Shown here one piece after another: positions 40,814 to 50,305 of a stretch of DNA of 59,215 bases. The stretch covers positions 1 to 59,215 of the forward strand of contig BNTV01000016.1 of assembly GCA_025996865.1 (NCBI GenBank), in the 5' to 3' direction. The stretch comes from Bacteroidia bacterium (GTDB lineage: Bacteria; Bacteroidota; Bacteroidia; Bacteroidales; Azobacteroidaceae). Numbering within the stretch: position 1 is the stretch's first letter; each line of letters starts with the position of its first letter. The notes under the pieces were generated by a model, which worked only from the letters and a program-made list of their open reading frames with translations, had not been told where the DNA came from and did not search any database. Made by a program: the position numbers and the translations under genes.

Positions 40814-43087
40814 TTATTTGAAATTCTTCGCAAAAAATCCCAGTGTACATTTGTACATATCCATCCGGTTTTCTTCGCGGGCAAAGCCGTGTCCTTCGTT
40901 GTATTTTACCATGTAGGGAACGTCAAAACTGCGTTTGCGAAGCGTTTCAACAATTTGGTCGGCCTCGTTAATGTTTACACGCGGGTCGTTTGCTCCCTGA
41001 ACAACAAACAGCGGACGTTGAATTTTATCTATCTGATATACAGGCGAAACTTCGCGTGCAATCGCTTCTTCTTCCTTTACATCGGTATCGTACCAGATTT
41101 CTTTCAACATTTTGAGATAGGGTTTCCAGTATTCGGGAATGGATTTCATAAAGGTAAAAATGTTGGATACGCCTACATAGTCCACGCCACAAGCATACAG
41201 TTCGGGCGTTTTTATCATTCCCATGAGCGTTGCATAACCGCCGTGCGAGCCGCCGTAGATAGCGATTTTGTCCTTGTCGATCCAACCTCGGGAAAGGATG
41301 TAACGAACGCCGTCTTCTACATCATCCATACAGGCGCGGCCTACCTGTTTAAAGCCCGCTTTAAGGAAATTTGTTCCGTATCCGCCGGAAATCCGGAAAT
41401 TGACTTGTAAGGTAGCGTATCCGCGGCTGGCGAAAAGTTGTGCTTCGGGATTGAAGCCCCAGGAGTCGCGAATGCCTTGCGGACCTCCGTGCGGATTCAC
41501 AACGAGCGGAACTTTTTTACCTTCAAGAGCGGCTTTCGGCAAAGTGATATATCCGTGAATGGTCAGTCCGTCGCGGCTTTTGAAAGTAATCGGGCGCATT
41601 TCGGCCATATCCGCTTCTTTCAGTTGCGGCATTAAATCATGCAGCAAAGTGAATTTTTTCGTTTGGTTATCATATTGATAATAAGTGCCGTAAAGCTTAT
41701 CGGATGTAACGGACATCAGAAATGTATTTTCATCGTCGTCGAAATCCACAACGTGTACTTCTTTGTTTCCGAATTGCGCTTTCATCCTTTGGCTAAGGTC
41801 TTTGTAAAAAGGACTTTGCGGAACGATTGTATATTTGTCGCCTTCATAAGCAAAATAGTCGATTTCATAACTGCGTTTGCGCGAGCGTGAAATTCCCGAT
41901 GCATCGTAATTGGGGTTTGAAAACACTTCTTTTACGATTTTGTTATTCTTGAAGTCATAAAGTGCAATCCGTGCTTTGTCGCTTCCAACGTTGGTAAGCA
42001 CATAAGCGTAATCGGGATTTTTGCCGGAATAATCGAAACCTGCGATGCTGAATCCTTCGTACCAAGCGCCGTGATAGATGAGTTTAAATTCGTTCGTTGT
42101 CAAGTCTTTATACCAAAGTTCCGTTTCCGTTCCGTTTACCATTTTGGAGTATGCGCGGAGATTGCCGTCTTTGTCGAAATCGTAGCCTGCAATCGGATTT
42201 TCAAGGTCTTTATTTTCATAAAGTTGAGTCATTTCTCCGGTAACCACATTCAGTTTGTAGGGGTCGAAAACTTGCTTGTTGTTTTTATTCATTTGAATAA
42301 TGATGTAATCTTTTTGTTCTTTGAGCAGGTCGAGGATGTTTGCCTGAATTTCGTCAAAGGGCGTCAAATCAATATTGTTTGAGCCATCGAGATTTACGGC
42401 ATAGATATGATAATTTTCGTTTCCACCCTTATCCATCGCATATATGAGGCGGTTTTCGTTTACCCAGCCGTAACCGCGAATCAATTCGTCTTTTTCTTCG
42501 ATGATTCGGGTCGTTTTTTGAGTTTTAACGTCTTTTACATATACGTGGCGTTTGGTCGTTCCATCTTCTTTTTCCATGTACGACATGTATTTGCCGTCGG
42601 GTGAAATTTTGAACGAGCTTGCTTTCGGCCTGGCAAAATAATCTTCCACGCTGTATTTGTAATTGCCTTTATCGAGGGCTGCAAGCGCGGTTAAATCGGC
42701 TTCCGGAGTTACTAATGCCGTATTTCCCGGCAGTTTGCTCTCGAATTTCTTCAGCGTAAGCGGGAGTTTCATTCCCATTTGTTCGAAATTTCCCTCGATG
42801 GTTTCCTTATCAACTACTTTTCCGTTGAATTTTGCTTGTAAAGCGGCCGATTCCATCGACAATTCACCGTTTTCAAATGTGGTTTTTTCGATGGGTATGC
42901 CGGCTGCGCCTTGCATCGGCACATCAAGAGTGGCAGTCAATGAGCCGTTTTCTTCTGCAATGTGGAAAATCAGTTCCAGTTTCATTCCTTGCACTTCTAT
43001 ATTGCCTTTCCAGTCGCCGGCAATTTGTCCCTTGGTTGTGATGATTACTGAGGATAAAAACATAAATAATAATACGATTTTTTTCAT
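40814..43087 (-). CDS. S9 family prolyl oligopeptidase-like serine peptidase
   Basis: 757 residues from ATG at 43087 (signal peptide KKIVLLFMFLSSVIITTKGQ); the earlier start at 43132 lies before a better signal peptide. An N-terminal domain of about 110 residues (IAGDWKGNIEVQGMKLELIF) is typical of some S9 proteins, then a beta-propeller (about 150-480), and the hydrolase domain with GGSHGGYATL (Ser), GANDPRV (Asp) and NEGHGF (His). Degrades oligopeptides in the periplasm. Between sppA and the M16 gene, consistent with a peptide-turnover operon. Confidence 0.94.
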   Translation of the reverse strand: MKKIVLLFMFLSSVIITTKGQIAGDWKGNIEVQGMKLELIFHIAEENGSLTATLDVPMQGAAGIPIEKTTFENGELSMESAALQAKFNGKVVDKETIEGNFEQMGMKLPLTLKKFESKLPGNTALVTPEADLTALAALDKGNYKYSVEDYFARPKASSFKISPDGKYMSYMEKEDGTTKRHVYVKDVKTQKTTRIIEEKDELIRGYGWVNENRLIYAMDKGGNENYHIYAVNLDGSNNIDLTPFDEIQANILDLLKEQKDYIIIQMNKNNKQVFDPYKLNVVTGEMTQLYENKDLENPIAGYDFDKDGNLRAYSKMVNGTETELWYKDLTTNEFKLIYHGAWYEGFSIAGFDYSGKNPDYAYVLTNVGSDKARIALYDFKNNKIVKEVFSNPNYDASGISRSRKRSYEIDYFAYEGDKYTIVPQSPFYKDLSQRMKAQFGNKEVHVVDFDDDENTFLMSVTSDKLYGTYYQYDNQTKKFTLLHDLMPQLKEADMAEMRPITFKSRDGLTIHGYITLPKAALEGKKVPLVVNPHGGPQGIRDSWGFNPEAQLFASRGYATLQVNFRISGGYGTNFLKAGFKQVGRACMDDVEDGVRYILSRGWIDKDKIAIYGGSHGGYATLMGMIKTPELYACGVDYVGVSNIFTFMKSIPEYWKPYLKMLKEIWYDTDVKEEEAIAREVSPVYQIDKIQRPLFVVQGANDPRVNINEADQIVETLRKRSFDVPYMVKYNEGHGFAREENRMDMYKCTLGFFAKNFK

Positions 43088-43132
43088 TTTCAGTTTATTT
43101 TTAATAGATTGTGTTATAATTGCAGTCGTCAC

Positions 43133-44932
43133 TTAATGAATGACGACCGGTGTAACGGCTTGTTTGACGTCAAACGTTTGCCAAGCTTTCATCATTTGTT
43201 TTTGTTTCAAGGCTTCTTCTCCGATGAAAACGGACAAAATGCGTGTTTCTGCGCCTTTCATGGATTCTTCCATCAATTGGGTGAAAAAGTCTTTTTGTTC
43301 GGGATATTCTCTAATGGAATAATTTTCGATTTCAGCCAATCCGGCGGCTATTTGGATTGCTTTGTCGATTCCTCCCAATTCATCGACTAAACCGTTGCTT
43401 AAAGCCTGATTTCCGGTCCATACACGGCCTTGTCCGATGGAATCGATTTCTGCCTTGGTTTTTCCGCGGCCTTCAGCACAGCGCGTCAAAAATGTATTGT
43501 AGCCTCTTTCGACGAAAGCCTGAAAAATGGCGGATTCATCGGTATTTAACGGACGAGCCAAAACACCGCTCACAAGAGGTAATTCAATCGTTTGTCCAAG
43601 GAAATCCGACATTTTGTTTGTCTTGACATGATCGTAAGTCGTCCCGATTTTTTCAGACAGTTGGACGCCGGAGGGAATCAGTCCGAAAATACCGATGGAA
43701 CCGGTTAATGTGGTCGGTTCGGCAACGATTTTGCGGGCGGGAGAAGAGATGTAATATCCTCCCGATGCGGCGTAATCGCCCATGGAAACAACCACCGGTT
43801 TCACTTCGTTCAAGGCTTTTATCGCGTGGTGAATCTGTTCGGATGCAAAAGCGCTTCCACCCGGAGAATTTACCCTGAATACAACCGCTTTGATATTTTC
43901 GTCTTCTTTCAGTTTATTTATTTCCTTGACGTATTTTTTGGCAGTAATTGTGTGGCCTGTATTGAAAATAGTGTTCAATTCATCGGCAATAATCTCTCCT
44001 TCGGCGTATAAAACGGCAATTTTATCTTTGTTCAGTTTTTCTTTGCTTGCCGGAACGGATTTTATGTCGTTTACATCGGCGATTTTTAAATCATCGTCTT
44101 TCGTTAGATTCAATTTTTCTTTGAAATAGGATTCCATATCAGCCCTATAAACCAGGCTGTCGATTAATTGGTTTGTCCTGATGACTTCCGAACTGGCAAA
44201 TGTCATGCATTCATCGGCATATTGATTGAGTTTTTCGACCGGAATGTTCCGGCTTTCCGAAATATCTTTCAACATAACACTCCATATATCGTTCAAATAA
44301 GCGCTTCGTTGAAGTCTGTTCGGCTCGCTCATTTTATCCGAAATAATCGGTTCCACCGCAGATTTGAATGTTCCGACTTTGAATACTTGCCATTCGATGC
44401 CCAGTTTTTCAAATAAGCCTTTTGCAAATTGAATGCTTGACGACATGCCTTGAAATTCAAATATTCCTTCGGGATTCATAAAAACTTTATCCGCAACTGA
44501 GGATACGTAGTAGGCCCTTTGAGAATAATTATCTCCGTATGCAACGATGAATTTGCCGCTTTCTTTGAATGAGCGTAATTCGTTCCGTATTTGTTGGGCA
44601 GAAGCCGGACCTGTACGGAGAAAACCTGCTTTCAAGTAAATTCCTTCGATTTTATCGTTCTTTTTTGCCTTCTTTATGGCAGAAAGAATGTCGTTTAATC
44701 CATGAGCTTTTACCTCGCCAAATAAAAAATCGAACGGATTTTCTTCTACGCGGTCATTAATAACCCCTGTTAAGTCTATTTCAAGTACTGTTTTTTTCTC
44801 CAAAACAAAACTTGATTTGCTTCCCATGGATGCGATCCCTGCGAGCATCGCAATTGACAGGATAAATAAAATAAATCCTGCGATGAATACGCCTAAAATG
44901 GAGGCGAATAACATTTTAAAAAAATTCTTCAT
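43133..44932 (-). CDS. sppA: Signal peptide peptidase SppA, 67K type
   Basis: 599 residues from ATG at 44932. A longer frame begins in a heptamer repeat (44965). One N-terminal helix (MLFASILGVFIAGFILFILS). The catalytic Lys is in GTFKSAVEPI and the Ser in SMGDYAASGGYYISS, the Lys-Ser dyad of SppA. Two tandem SppA halves as in E. coli. Degrades released signal peptides in the cytoplasmic membrane. Confidence 0.95.
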   Translation of the reverse strand: MKNFFKMLFASILGVFIAGFILFILSIAMLAGIASMGSKSSFVLEKKTVLEIDLTGVINDRVEENPFDFLFGEVKAHGLNDILSAIKKAKKNDKIEGIYLKAGFLRTGPASAQQIRNELRSFKESGKFIVAYGDNYSQRAYYVSSVADKVFMNPEGIFEFQGMSSSIQFAKGLFEKLGIEWQVFKVGTFKSAVEPIISDKMSEPNRLQRSAYLNDIWSVMLKDISESRNIPVEKLNQYADECMTFASSEVIRTNQLIDSLVYRADMESYFKEKLNLTKDDDLKIADVNDIKSVPASKEKLNKDKIAVLYAEGEIIADELNTIFNTGHTITAKKYVKEINKLKEDENIKAVVFRVNSPGGSAFASEQIHHAIKALNEVKPVVVSMGDYAASGGYYISSPARKIVAEPTTLTGSIGIFGLIPSGVQLSEKIGTTYDHVKTNKMSDFLGQTIELPLVSGVLARPLNTDESAIFQAFVERGYNTFLTRCAEGRGKTKAEIDSIGQGRVWTGNQALSNGLVDELGGIDKAIQIAAGLAEIENYSIREYPEQKDFFTQLMEESMKGAETRILSVFIGEEALKQKQMMKAWQTFDVKQAVTPVVIH

Positions 44933-44955
44933 GTTTTTATATAATTTATAATTCT

Positions 44956-44989
44956 TAATTTTCAATTCTCAATTCTCAATTCTCAATTC
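44956..44989. repeat. Heptanucleotide TCTCAAT repeat
   Basis: Several copies of TCTCAAT at period 7 between sppA and the XRE gene. They reach into the XRE gene and supply its last residues and stop (read as KELRIEN then TGA on the minus strand). Confidence 0.8.
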
Positions 44990-45196
44990 CTTTTGTCCCT
45001 CATACTCCAGTATATCCCCCGGCTGGCAGTTCAGTTCCTTGCACAGCGTTTCCAGCGTGCTGAAACGGATGGCTTTTGCCTTGCCGGTTTTCAGAATAGA
45101 GAGATTTGCCGGAGTGATTTCGACTTTTTCCGAAAGCTCGTTCAACGAAATCTTTCGTCGGGCCATCATTACATCCAAATTTACGATAATTGACAT
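44969..45196 (-). CDS. XRE-family regulator (YozG-like)
   Basis: 75 residues, almost all a compact HTH: MARRKISLNELSEKVEITPA, NLSILKTGKAKAIRFSTLET, LCKELNCQPGDILEYEGQ. This type usually pairs with DUF2975, as here (13 bp downstream of that gene). It probably represses or senses with its membrane partner. Its C-terminus is encoded by a heptamer repeat. Confidence 0.88.
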   Translation of the reverse strand: MSIIVNLDVMMARRKISLNELSEKVEITPANLSILKTGKAKAIRFSTLETLCKELNCQPGDILEYEGQKELRIEN

Positions 45197-45209
45197 AATA
45201 CTCTCTATT

Positions 45210-45881
45210 TTATATTGTTAAATCTTGTTCTTCTTTCATTGTGTGCGATATTTTCATTATTTCGGCGAATAACAAAGTGACTAATCCTATCAGAAGAAAA
45301 TAATAATCTTCGCTGATGCTGAATACGATTTTGTAATTTTCGAGTTGAAATAATTCTTTTGCTTCCGCTGTGAAAATGAATGCGGTATATAATACACAGG
45401 CAAAAACGGCCAGAATAGCATATCCGATTCTACGAATGCGTTTTATATTGGTAATGTCGAAAATATCGTTTTTTATCACAGAACGAATTACTTTGTAAAC
45501 CTGAATGGGAATGTAAATCATAAGAAAAAGCAGCAGGAAAGAAACGACTACCAGAATGATTTTACCGGTAAGCAACCAAAACGGAAGCTTTGTGGAATTA
45601 ACGGTTCTAATGCTGAATAACGGAACTTCGCTTCGCATCCATTTCCCATTTTTCAAGTTGAGAACCGTATCGGGATAAGTGTAATATCCTTTCACCGGTT
45701 TTACATAGAAAAAATAAGAGTTGGGAAATATGCGATGCTCATTGTCTTTCTTTTTATCTGCAATTTCTTCCCGAATGCTTGAAGTAAAGGTGGGAATCAT
45801 TGATTTTACGATTCCTTCGCCTATAATATACAAATAGGCAATTCCCAACAGGACACAAAGAATTTTTAATCGCGTGTTCAT
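45210..45881 (-). CDS. DUF2975 membrane protein
   Basis: 223 residues with four hydrophobic helices (ILCVLLGIAYLYIIGEG, IILVVVSFLLLFLMIYIPIQ, IGYAILAVFACVLYTAFIF, YYFLLIGLVTLLFAEIMKIS), matching the DUF2975 layout. Always found near small XRE regulators. It follows a 50-residue membrane protein gene. Function unknown. Confidence 0.85.
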   Translation of the reverse strand: MNTRLKILCVLLGIAYLYIIGEGIVKSMIPTFTSSIREEIADKKKDNEHRIFPNSYFFYVKPVKGYYTYPDTVLNLKNGKWMRSEVPLFSIRTVNSTKLPFWLLTGKIILVVVSFLLLFLMIYIPIQVYKVIRSVIKNDIFDITNIKRIRRIGYAILAVFACVLYTAFIFTAEAKELFQLENYKIVFSISEDYYFLLIGLVTLLFAEIMKISHTMKEEQDLTI

Positions 45882-45891
45882 AATTTTTATT

Positions 45892-46044
45892 TTATGATTG
45901 CCCTAAATAATAGATGAATTCTCCAAGTGCATGTCCGGCTTTGAATATAAAAAACAGGGACAAAATTGTTGCAGCTATTAATGCTGTTTTGTTTTTTGTT
46001 ATTATATTTTTTGCAACTTGGATCAATTTATTTAAATCTTTCAT
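45892..46044 (-). CDS. Small membrane protein upstream of DUF2975
   Basis: 50 residues from ATG at 46044: KDLNKLIQVAKNIITKNKTA, then one helix (ALIAATILSLFFIFKAGHAL) and GEFIYYLGQS. Stop at 45892, 10 bp before the DUF2975 start. Same operon as DUF2975 and XRE. Small, so often missed. Confidence 0.7.
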   Translation of the reverse strand: MKDLNKLIQVAKNIITKNKTALIAATILSLFFIFKAGHALGEFIYYLGQS

Positions 46045-46066
46045 ACTTCTTCTAATTTTATTTTTA

Positions 46067-47620
46067 TTATTTACTATTGTCTTTACTTGTTTCCGAATCT
46101 TTTAGCTTCAATGCACTCGGAATCCCCGGAATCGTTTTCATAATATCCGTGACGGGTGCAATTGACGAAACCAAGCCGGTCAGCATGTTTGTCAGGGTGC
46201 CGCCTTGGGAAGTATCCATGATGTTTACGTTTCCTAAGTTGATGTGTTCGAAGGCTTTCACCTGTTCGGCTGCAATGTCTTTCCATTGTTCGACCATTTT
46301 CCATTGGATCGCGACTTGCGGATTGTTTTCGGCTACTTTCACCATGGCTTCAAATCCTTCGGCTTGCGCCATTAAGGAGGCTTTTTCGGCAGCCGCTTTG
46401 GCCAAACCTTGTTGTTCGATGACTTTGGCGTGTGCCAAACCTTCTGAAGTGATGGCGTCGGCGCGGCCTTGGGCTTCAATTCGTTGTTGGTTGGCGTTGG
46501 CTTCCGCTTCTTTTTCCAATTTCAACTGGTAGCCTTCCGCATCGATCAATTTTTGCTGCCTGGAGATTTCTGCCGGAACGATTTGTTCGGCTTTCAATGC
46601 AGCTTCCCTGCGTTTTGCGCGAGCTTCTTCGGCTTCGCGACGGGCTAATTCTTTGTTCTTTTCGATTTCGGCGAGTGCGCGTTCTTCGGCCGATTGCGCC
46701 AAACTCTGTGATTGCGCCTTGATCACTTCCAATTCTGCGTTGGAAACGGTGATTTTTTTGTTGGCTTCGATTTCACCGATACGCGCTGCGGAGTTGTAAG
46801 TGGCAATATTGATGTCCCTGTTTTTCTGGGCTTCGGCCACTTGCGAGTCTCTTTCCGATTCGGCCCTTGCGACTGAAATGCTCTGGTCGCGTTGCGCGTT
46901 GGCCATCGCGATCTGCTCTTCTTTTTTCGTTTCGGCAACCGTTGCATTTTTGATTTTCATCTGTTCGGCGACTTTGATTTCCCCGTCGCGTTCGGCGGTA
47001 GAGATTTCTACATTGGCCTGATTGATGGCTTTCGCTTGATCTTTCTTTCCGAGAGCGACAATATAGCCGGCTTCATCGCGAATATCCGTGATGTTGATAT
47101 TGATGAGGTATAAGCCGATTTTGCGCAATTCGGTGTCAATAAGCCCTTTGGCTTTTGCCAGAAATTCGTCGCGGTCGGAATTGAGTTTTTCGATTGTCAT
47201 GTCGGCAATGATTGTTCTCATCTGGCCATAGACAATGTCTTTTACCAAATCTTCGATGTCCTGGCGTCCCAAGCCCAAGATTCTTTCGGCGGCTGCTTGC
47301 ATCACGTCCTGTTCGGTGCTGATGCCCACGGTGACGGTTGTGGGAACATCGACCCGGATGTTTTGCGAGGACAAGGCTTTTTGCAGGTTGCACTCAAACT
47401 GAAGCGGTTTCAGCGACATGTAGGCATAGCCTTGCAGGATGGGAATGATGAACGCGGCGCCACCCTGAATGCACCTTGCCGAGCGGTTTCCGCCGGTTTT
47501 ACCGTAAATAACCAGGATTTCATCCGATTTACATCTTCTGAAACGTGATAAAAAACCGATGATAGTCAAAAAAACGATGAAAGCTAATGCTCCAATAAGA
47601 ATAACAATACTTGTATCCAT
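46067..47620 (-). CDS. Flotillin-like SPFH/band 7 protein
   Basis: 517 residues. N-terminal membrane anchor (IVILIGALAFIVFLTIIGFL), then the SPFH domain (PTTVTVGISTEQDVMQAAAE, ERILGLGRQDIEDLVKDIVY) and a long Ala/Glu-rich coiled coil (about 210-420, e.g. AEEARAKRREAALKAEQIVP), ending with a flotillin-type tail. Organises membrane microdomains. The NfeD gene lies 33 bp upstream and is its normal partner. Confidence 0.95.
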   Translation of the reverse strand: MDTSIVILIGALAFIVFLTIIGFLSRFRRCKSDEILVIYGKTGGNRSARCIQGGAAFIIPILQGYAYMSLKPLQFECNLQKALSSQNIRVDVPTTVTVGISTEQDVMQAAAERILGLGRQDIEDLVKDIVYGQMRTIIADMTIEKLNSDRDEFLAKAKGLIDTELRKIGLYLININITDIRDEAGYIVALGKKDQAKAINQANVEISTAERDGEIKVAEQMKIKNATVAETKKEEQIAMANAQRDQSISVARAESERDSQVAEAQKNRDINIATYNSAARIGEIEANKKITVSNAELEVIKAQSQSLAQSAEERALAEIEKNKELARREAEEARAKRREAALKAEQIVPAEISRQQKLIDAEGYQLKLEKEAEANANQQRIEAQGRADAITSEGLAHAKVIEQQGLAKAAAEKASLMAQAEGFEAMVKVAENNPQVAIQWKMVEQWKDIAAEQVKAFEHINLGNVNIMDTSQGGTLTNMLTGLVSSIAPVTDIMKTIPGIPSALKLKDSETSKDNSK

Positions 47621-47653
47621 AATAAAATTATAATTTTAAGTTATTAATAAAAT

Positions 47654-48172
47654 TCATATAATAAATTCGACCGGATGAACGCTTTTTCTTGTTCCGGAAA
47701 CTTTGAGTTTCTGTCCTTTTTCCAGTTCCATTCCTTCGGCGCCTTCCAATGTAATGGTGACAGGGCGTCCTTCCAAAGAAATAAACACTTCTCCGATTTT
47801 CCGGCTCTCGTTCCAGAAATAAACTTCGGCGTCCATTTCTACGATTTCATCGGTATATTTTATGTTTTGTTGCAGTTTCGTATAAGTTATTTTGTACAAA
47901 TAATACAATACGAACACAAAAACAACTCCGGCAATAATGCCGATGCTCACCGAAGTAATCGTCACTTCTTTCATCAAAGTCAGCGTTAAAGAGAACCCTA
48001 TTGCAAAATGCAATAATCCTTTGAAAGAAAAAATATCTCCTCCTAAGAAATCTCCTCCGGTATCCACGTCGGTATCAATATCGATATCCATCTCTCCGAA
48101 AATAAAAGAACCTATCGTGGTTAACAAGAACAAAGCCGCTGAGGCTATCAAAACAATTACATACCAAGCCAT
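47654..48172 (-). CDS. NfeD-like membrane protein, flotillin partner
   Basis: 172 residues. Helices at about 3-25 (WYVIVLIASAALFLLTTIGS), 52-65 and 73-92 (VSIGIIAGVVFVFVLYYLY), then an OB-fold C-terminus (DAEVYFWNESRKIGEVFISL, GMELEKGQKLKVSGTRKS). The acidic loop DIDIDTDVDTGG is notable. Same operon as flotillin. A -7 box is at 48204-48211. Confidence 0.88.
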   Translation of the reverse strand: MAWYVIVLIASAALFLLTTIGSFIFGEMDIDIDTDVDTGGDFLGGDIFSFKGLLHFAIGFSLTLTLMKEVTITSVSIGIIAGVVFVFVLYYLYKITYTKLQQNIKYTDEIVEMDAEVYFWNESRKIGEVFISLEGRPVTITLEGAEGMELEKGQKLKVSGTRKSVHPVEFII

Positions 48173-48203
48173 AATTTTTTCAATTTATATTAATTGTGAT
48201 GGG

Positions 48204-48211
48204 CAAAGGTA
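48204..48211 (-). promoter_or_regulatory. -7 box of the NfeD-flotillin operon
   Basis: TACCTTTG on the minus strand, 31 bp before the ATG at 48172. Perfect TAnnTTTG. Confidence 0.7.
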
Positions 48212-48236
48212 AATACAATTTTCCGAATAAAACAAA

Positions 48237-48261
48237 TTTTTTATCGAAAAACGATAAAAAA
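48237..48261. terminator. AT-rich hairpin
   Basis: TTTTTTATCG (48237-48246) pairs with CGATAAAAAA (48252-48261) around a 5-nt loop. It could terminate transcription from the receptor pseudogene. TTAACG/CGTTAA lies just after it. Confidence 0.5.
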
Positions 48262-48356
48262 ATATTGAAAAATAGAATTATTAACGTTCGTTAACGAAAT
48301 AATATCCTATTGAAGTTGAGATACGTATTGTTTTTACCGTTTTATCAGCGCCTTTA

Positions 48357-50116
48357 CTATAATCTTCTTATATCATCTTCCGAAGCATTTTTCCCCCTAT
48401 ATTTTTTCTCAGAATTATTAAAACGGTAATTGAGAGTAAGAATCAAAAAGCGAGTTTCATACTTTGATCGCTGAATATAAGCCACATCATTCGTTTCAAT
48501 CACGGTTTTATCCTTTATCCATTCAAATATATCCGAAACTTGCAAATTAACTAACAATTTATTTTTAAAAAAGGACTTACGAAGACCTATATCCAAACTT
48601 TCATATTCGCCTTTTTTTGTTGCATATTCATTGCTTTTCCCTTGATAAACAAAATTGAGAGAAAAAATATAATTCTTTGGAAAAACAACATCATTATTCA
48701 TTTCGTACAGAAATGACATTTGATTTCTATCCTGTTTTATTCCTTGGTAGTTTATGTTGAAAAACGACTGCTGCAATCCTAAATTTATTTGTGAACGAAT
48801 TATTTTGTATTTCAAGCTGCCTGTAAATAATGCATTAATTTCTTGATACTTAGGATAATTAGTGTATGTCATTACTGTTTGGCCCGAATTAATATGATTG
48901 CTTTTTATATTCATCCCGATGGGATTTTTTTTATACACATATCCTAAATTGAAATCAAATATTTTATACCTTAAATAAGAATCTGCCTGATAAATATCTT
49001 CATTTGTCAGCATTGGATTTCCCTTTTGAAGTAAAAACCGGTTTATATAATAATTATTACTGTTAAGTTGAGAAAAAGAAGGTCGTTTTACTCTGCGAGC
49101 AAAAGACAATCCTGTTTCCATATTATTCTCAAATGTACGAGAAAGGGCAAGGCTCGGATAAAAGCGGTGAGAACTTCGGTTAATATTGATTCGTTTTACG
49201 CTGTCTTCCGTTGATTTCATAAATGTGTATTCATATCGGATACCTGTTTGAAACTGCCACTTTCCGAATGAACGGCTATATCCAAGAAAAATAGCCGCTT
49301 TTTCTTCCAAATTCGTATAGATGTTGTTTTCTATGTATTGTTCCGGGTTGAATTTAATTTTGTTGAAATCACATCAAAAGCTTGTCCGTTAGTCAAAACA
49401 TGTTCCGAACCGCTTCCGCTTGCTTTGTCATCGTGGATAGTTCCTTGATATTGTCCACCTATTGTCTGTTTAGATGTGATTGACCATTCTGTCCCATGGG
49501 TATAACAAACCTGCATCTTCTTGGTCATTCAGAAAATGTCCCTTTGCTATGGTTTCGGAAATTTGTACTGCCCAACCATCTTCTTCTTTTTGATTTGTCT
49601 TAATCAGCAAAACCGCACGTCCTTCCGCATCATATTTTGCTCCCGGATTGGTAATTAATTCTATGGTTTTAATATCAGTGGATTTGAGGCGTTGTAACTC
49701 ATTCGCATCATATAATTTACGGTTATTGATATAAATAATTGGGGAACCTTTGCTGAAAACCGTTATTTCATTTCCCTTTACCAAAATTCCCGGCATTTGT
49801 TTGATAACATCATTGGCTGTTCCACATCAAGCCATTTCGTCAAGTATCCCAAACAAGAAATTTTCAAAAAGATTTGTTTTTGAGAAACATTTTCAAAATG
49901 GAATGACCCTGATTCGGAACTCGCCATTCCTCGTATTAAAGAAGAATCCGCAGGATTCAGAAGAACAATATTAGCATATTCGACAGGGATGCCATCTTTA
50001 TCAATTATAGTTCCCGAAAGATTTTGGGATTGAAGCGAAGAAATACACAAAAAAGCTATTGTTATAGGGAATATTCTTTTCTTTAGAAAACTTAATATTA
50101 GCAAATTTGAACGCAT
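48357..50116 (-). pseudogene. Decayed TonB-dependent receptor (outer membrane beta-barrel family)
   Basis: Four fragments in successive frames. 50116-49780: signal peptide and carboxypeptidase-like domain (QNLSGTIIDKDGIPVEYANI). Then a deletion and frameshift at about 49820, where ANDVIKQMPGILVKGNEI resumes in a second frame (plug, PIIYINNRKLYDANELQRLK). A third frame covers about 49528-49331, and the barrel continues from 49310 to 48357 (FGYSRSFGKWQFQTG-like start, TGLSFARRVKRPSFSQLN). Several frame breaks and missing sequence show that it is dead. Intact relatives are about 750-800 residues. Confidence 0.9.
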
Positions 50117-50277
50117 TTCATTGATGATTTAATATGTGAGCTAATCGCTTTCCTGATTTTCTGAAAACATCCATTATGCTCAATGGACACAGCGACAAAG
50201 ATACTGGAAATATTTGAGAGAAGTTCATAAAAACGAATAACAAATCTACAAAATAATGTCGAATGAAAAAAAAAACG

Positions 50278-50285
50278 TATTTTTG
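50278..50285 (+). promoter_or_regulatory. -7 box TATTTTTG of the cardiolipin synthase gene
   Basis: Exact TAnnTTTG, 20 bp before the ATG at 50306; an in-frame TTG at 50288 falls at the expected transcription start and is not a good start. Confidence 0.65.
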
Positions 50286-50305
50286 TCTTGGAAAAGAACG
50301 GAATT

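Noticed and set aside
48357..50116. Several small separate genes
   Set aside because: The fragments are consecutive parts of one TonB-dependent receptor in different frames, so they form one pseudogene.
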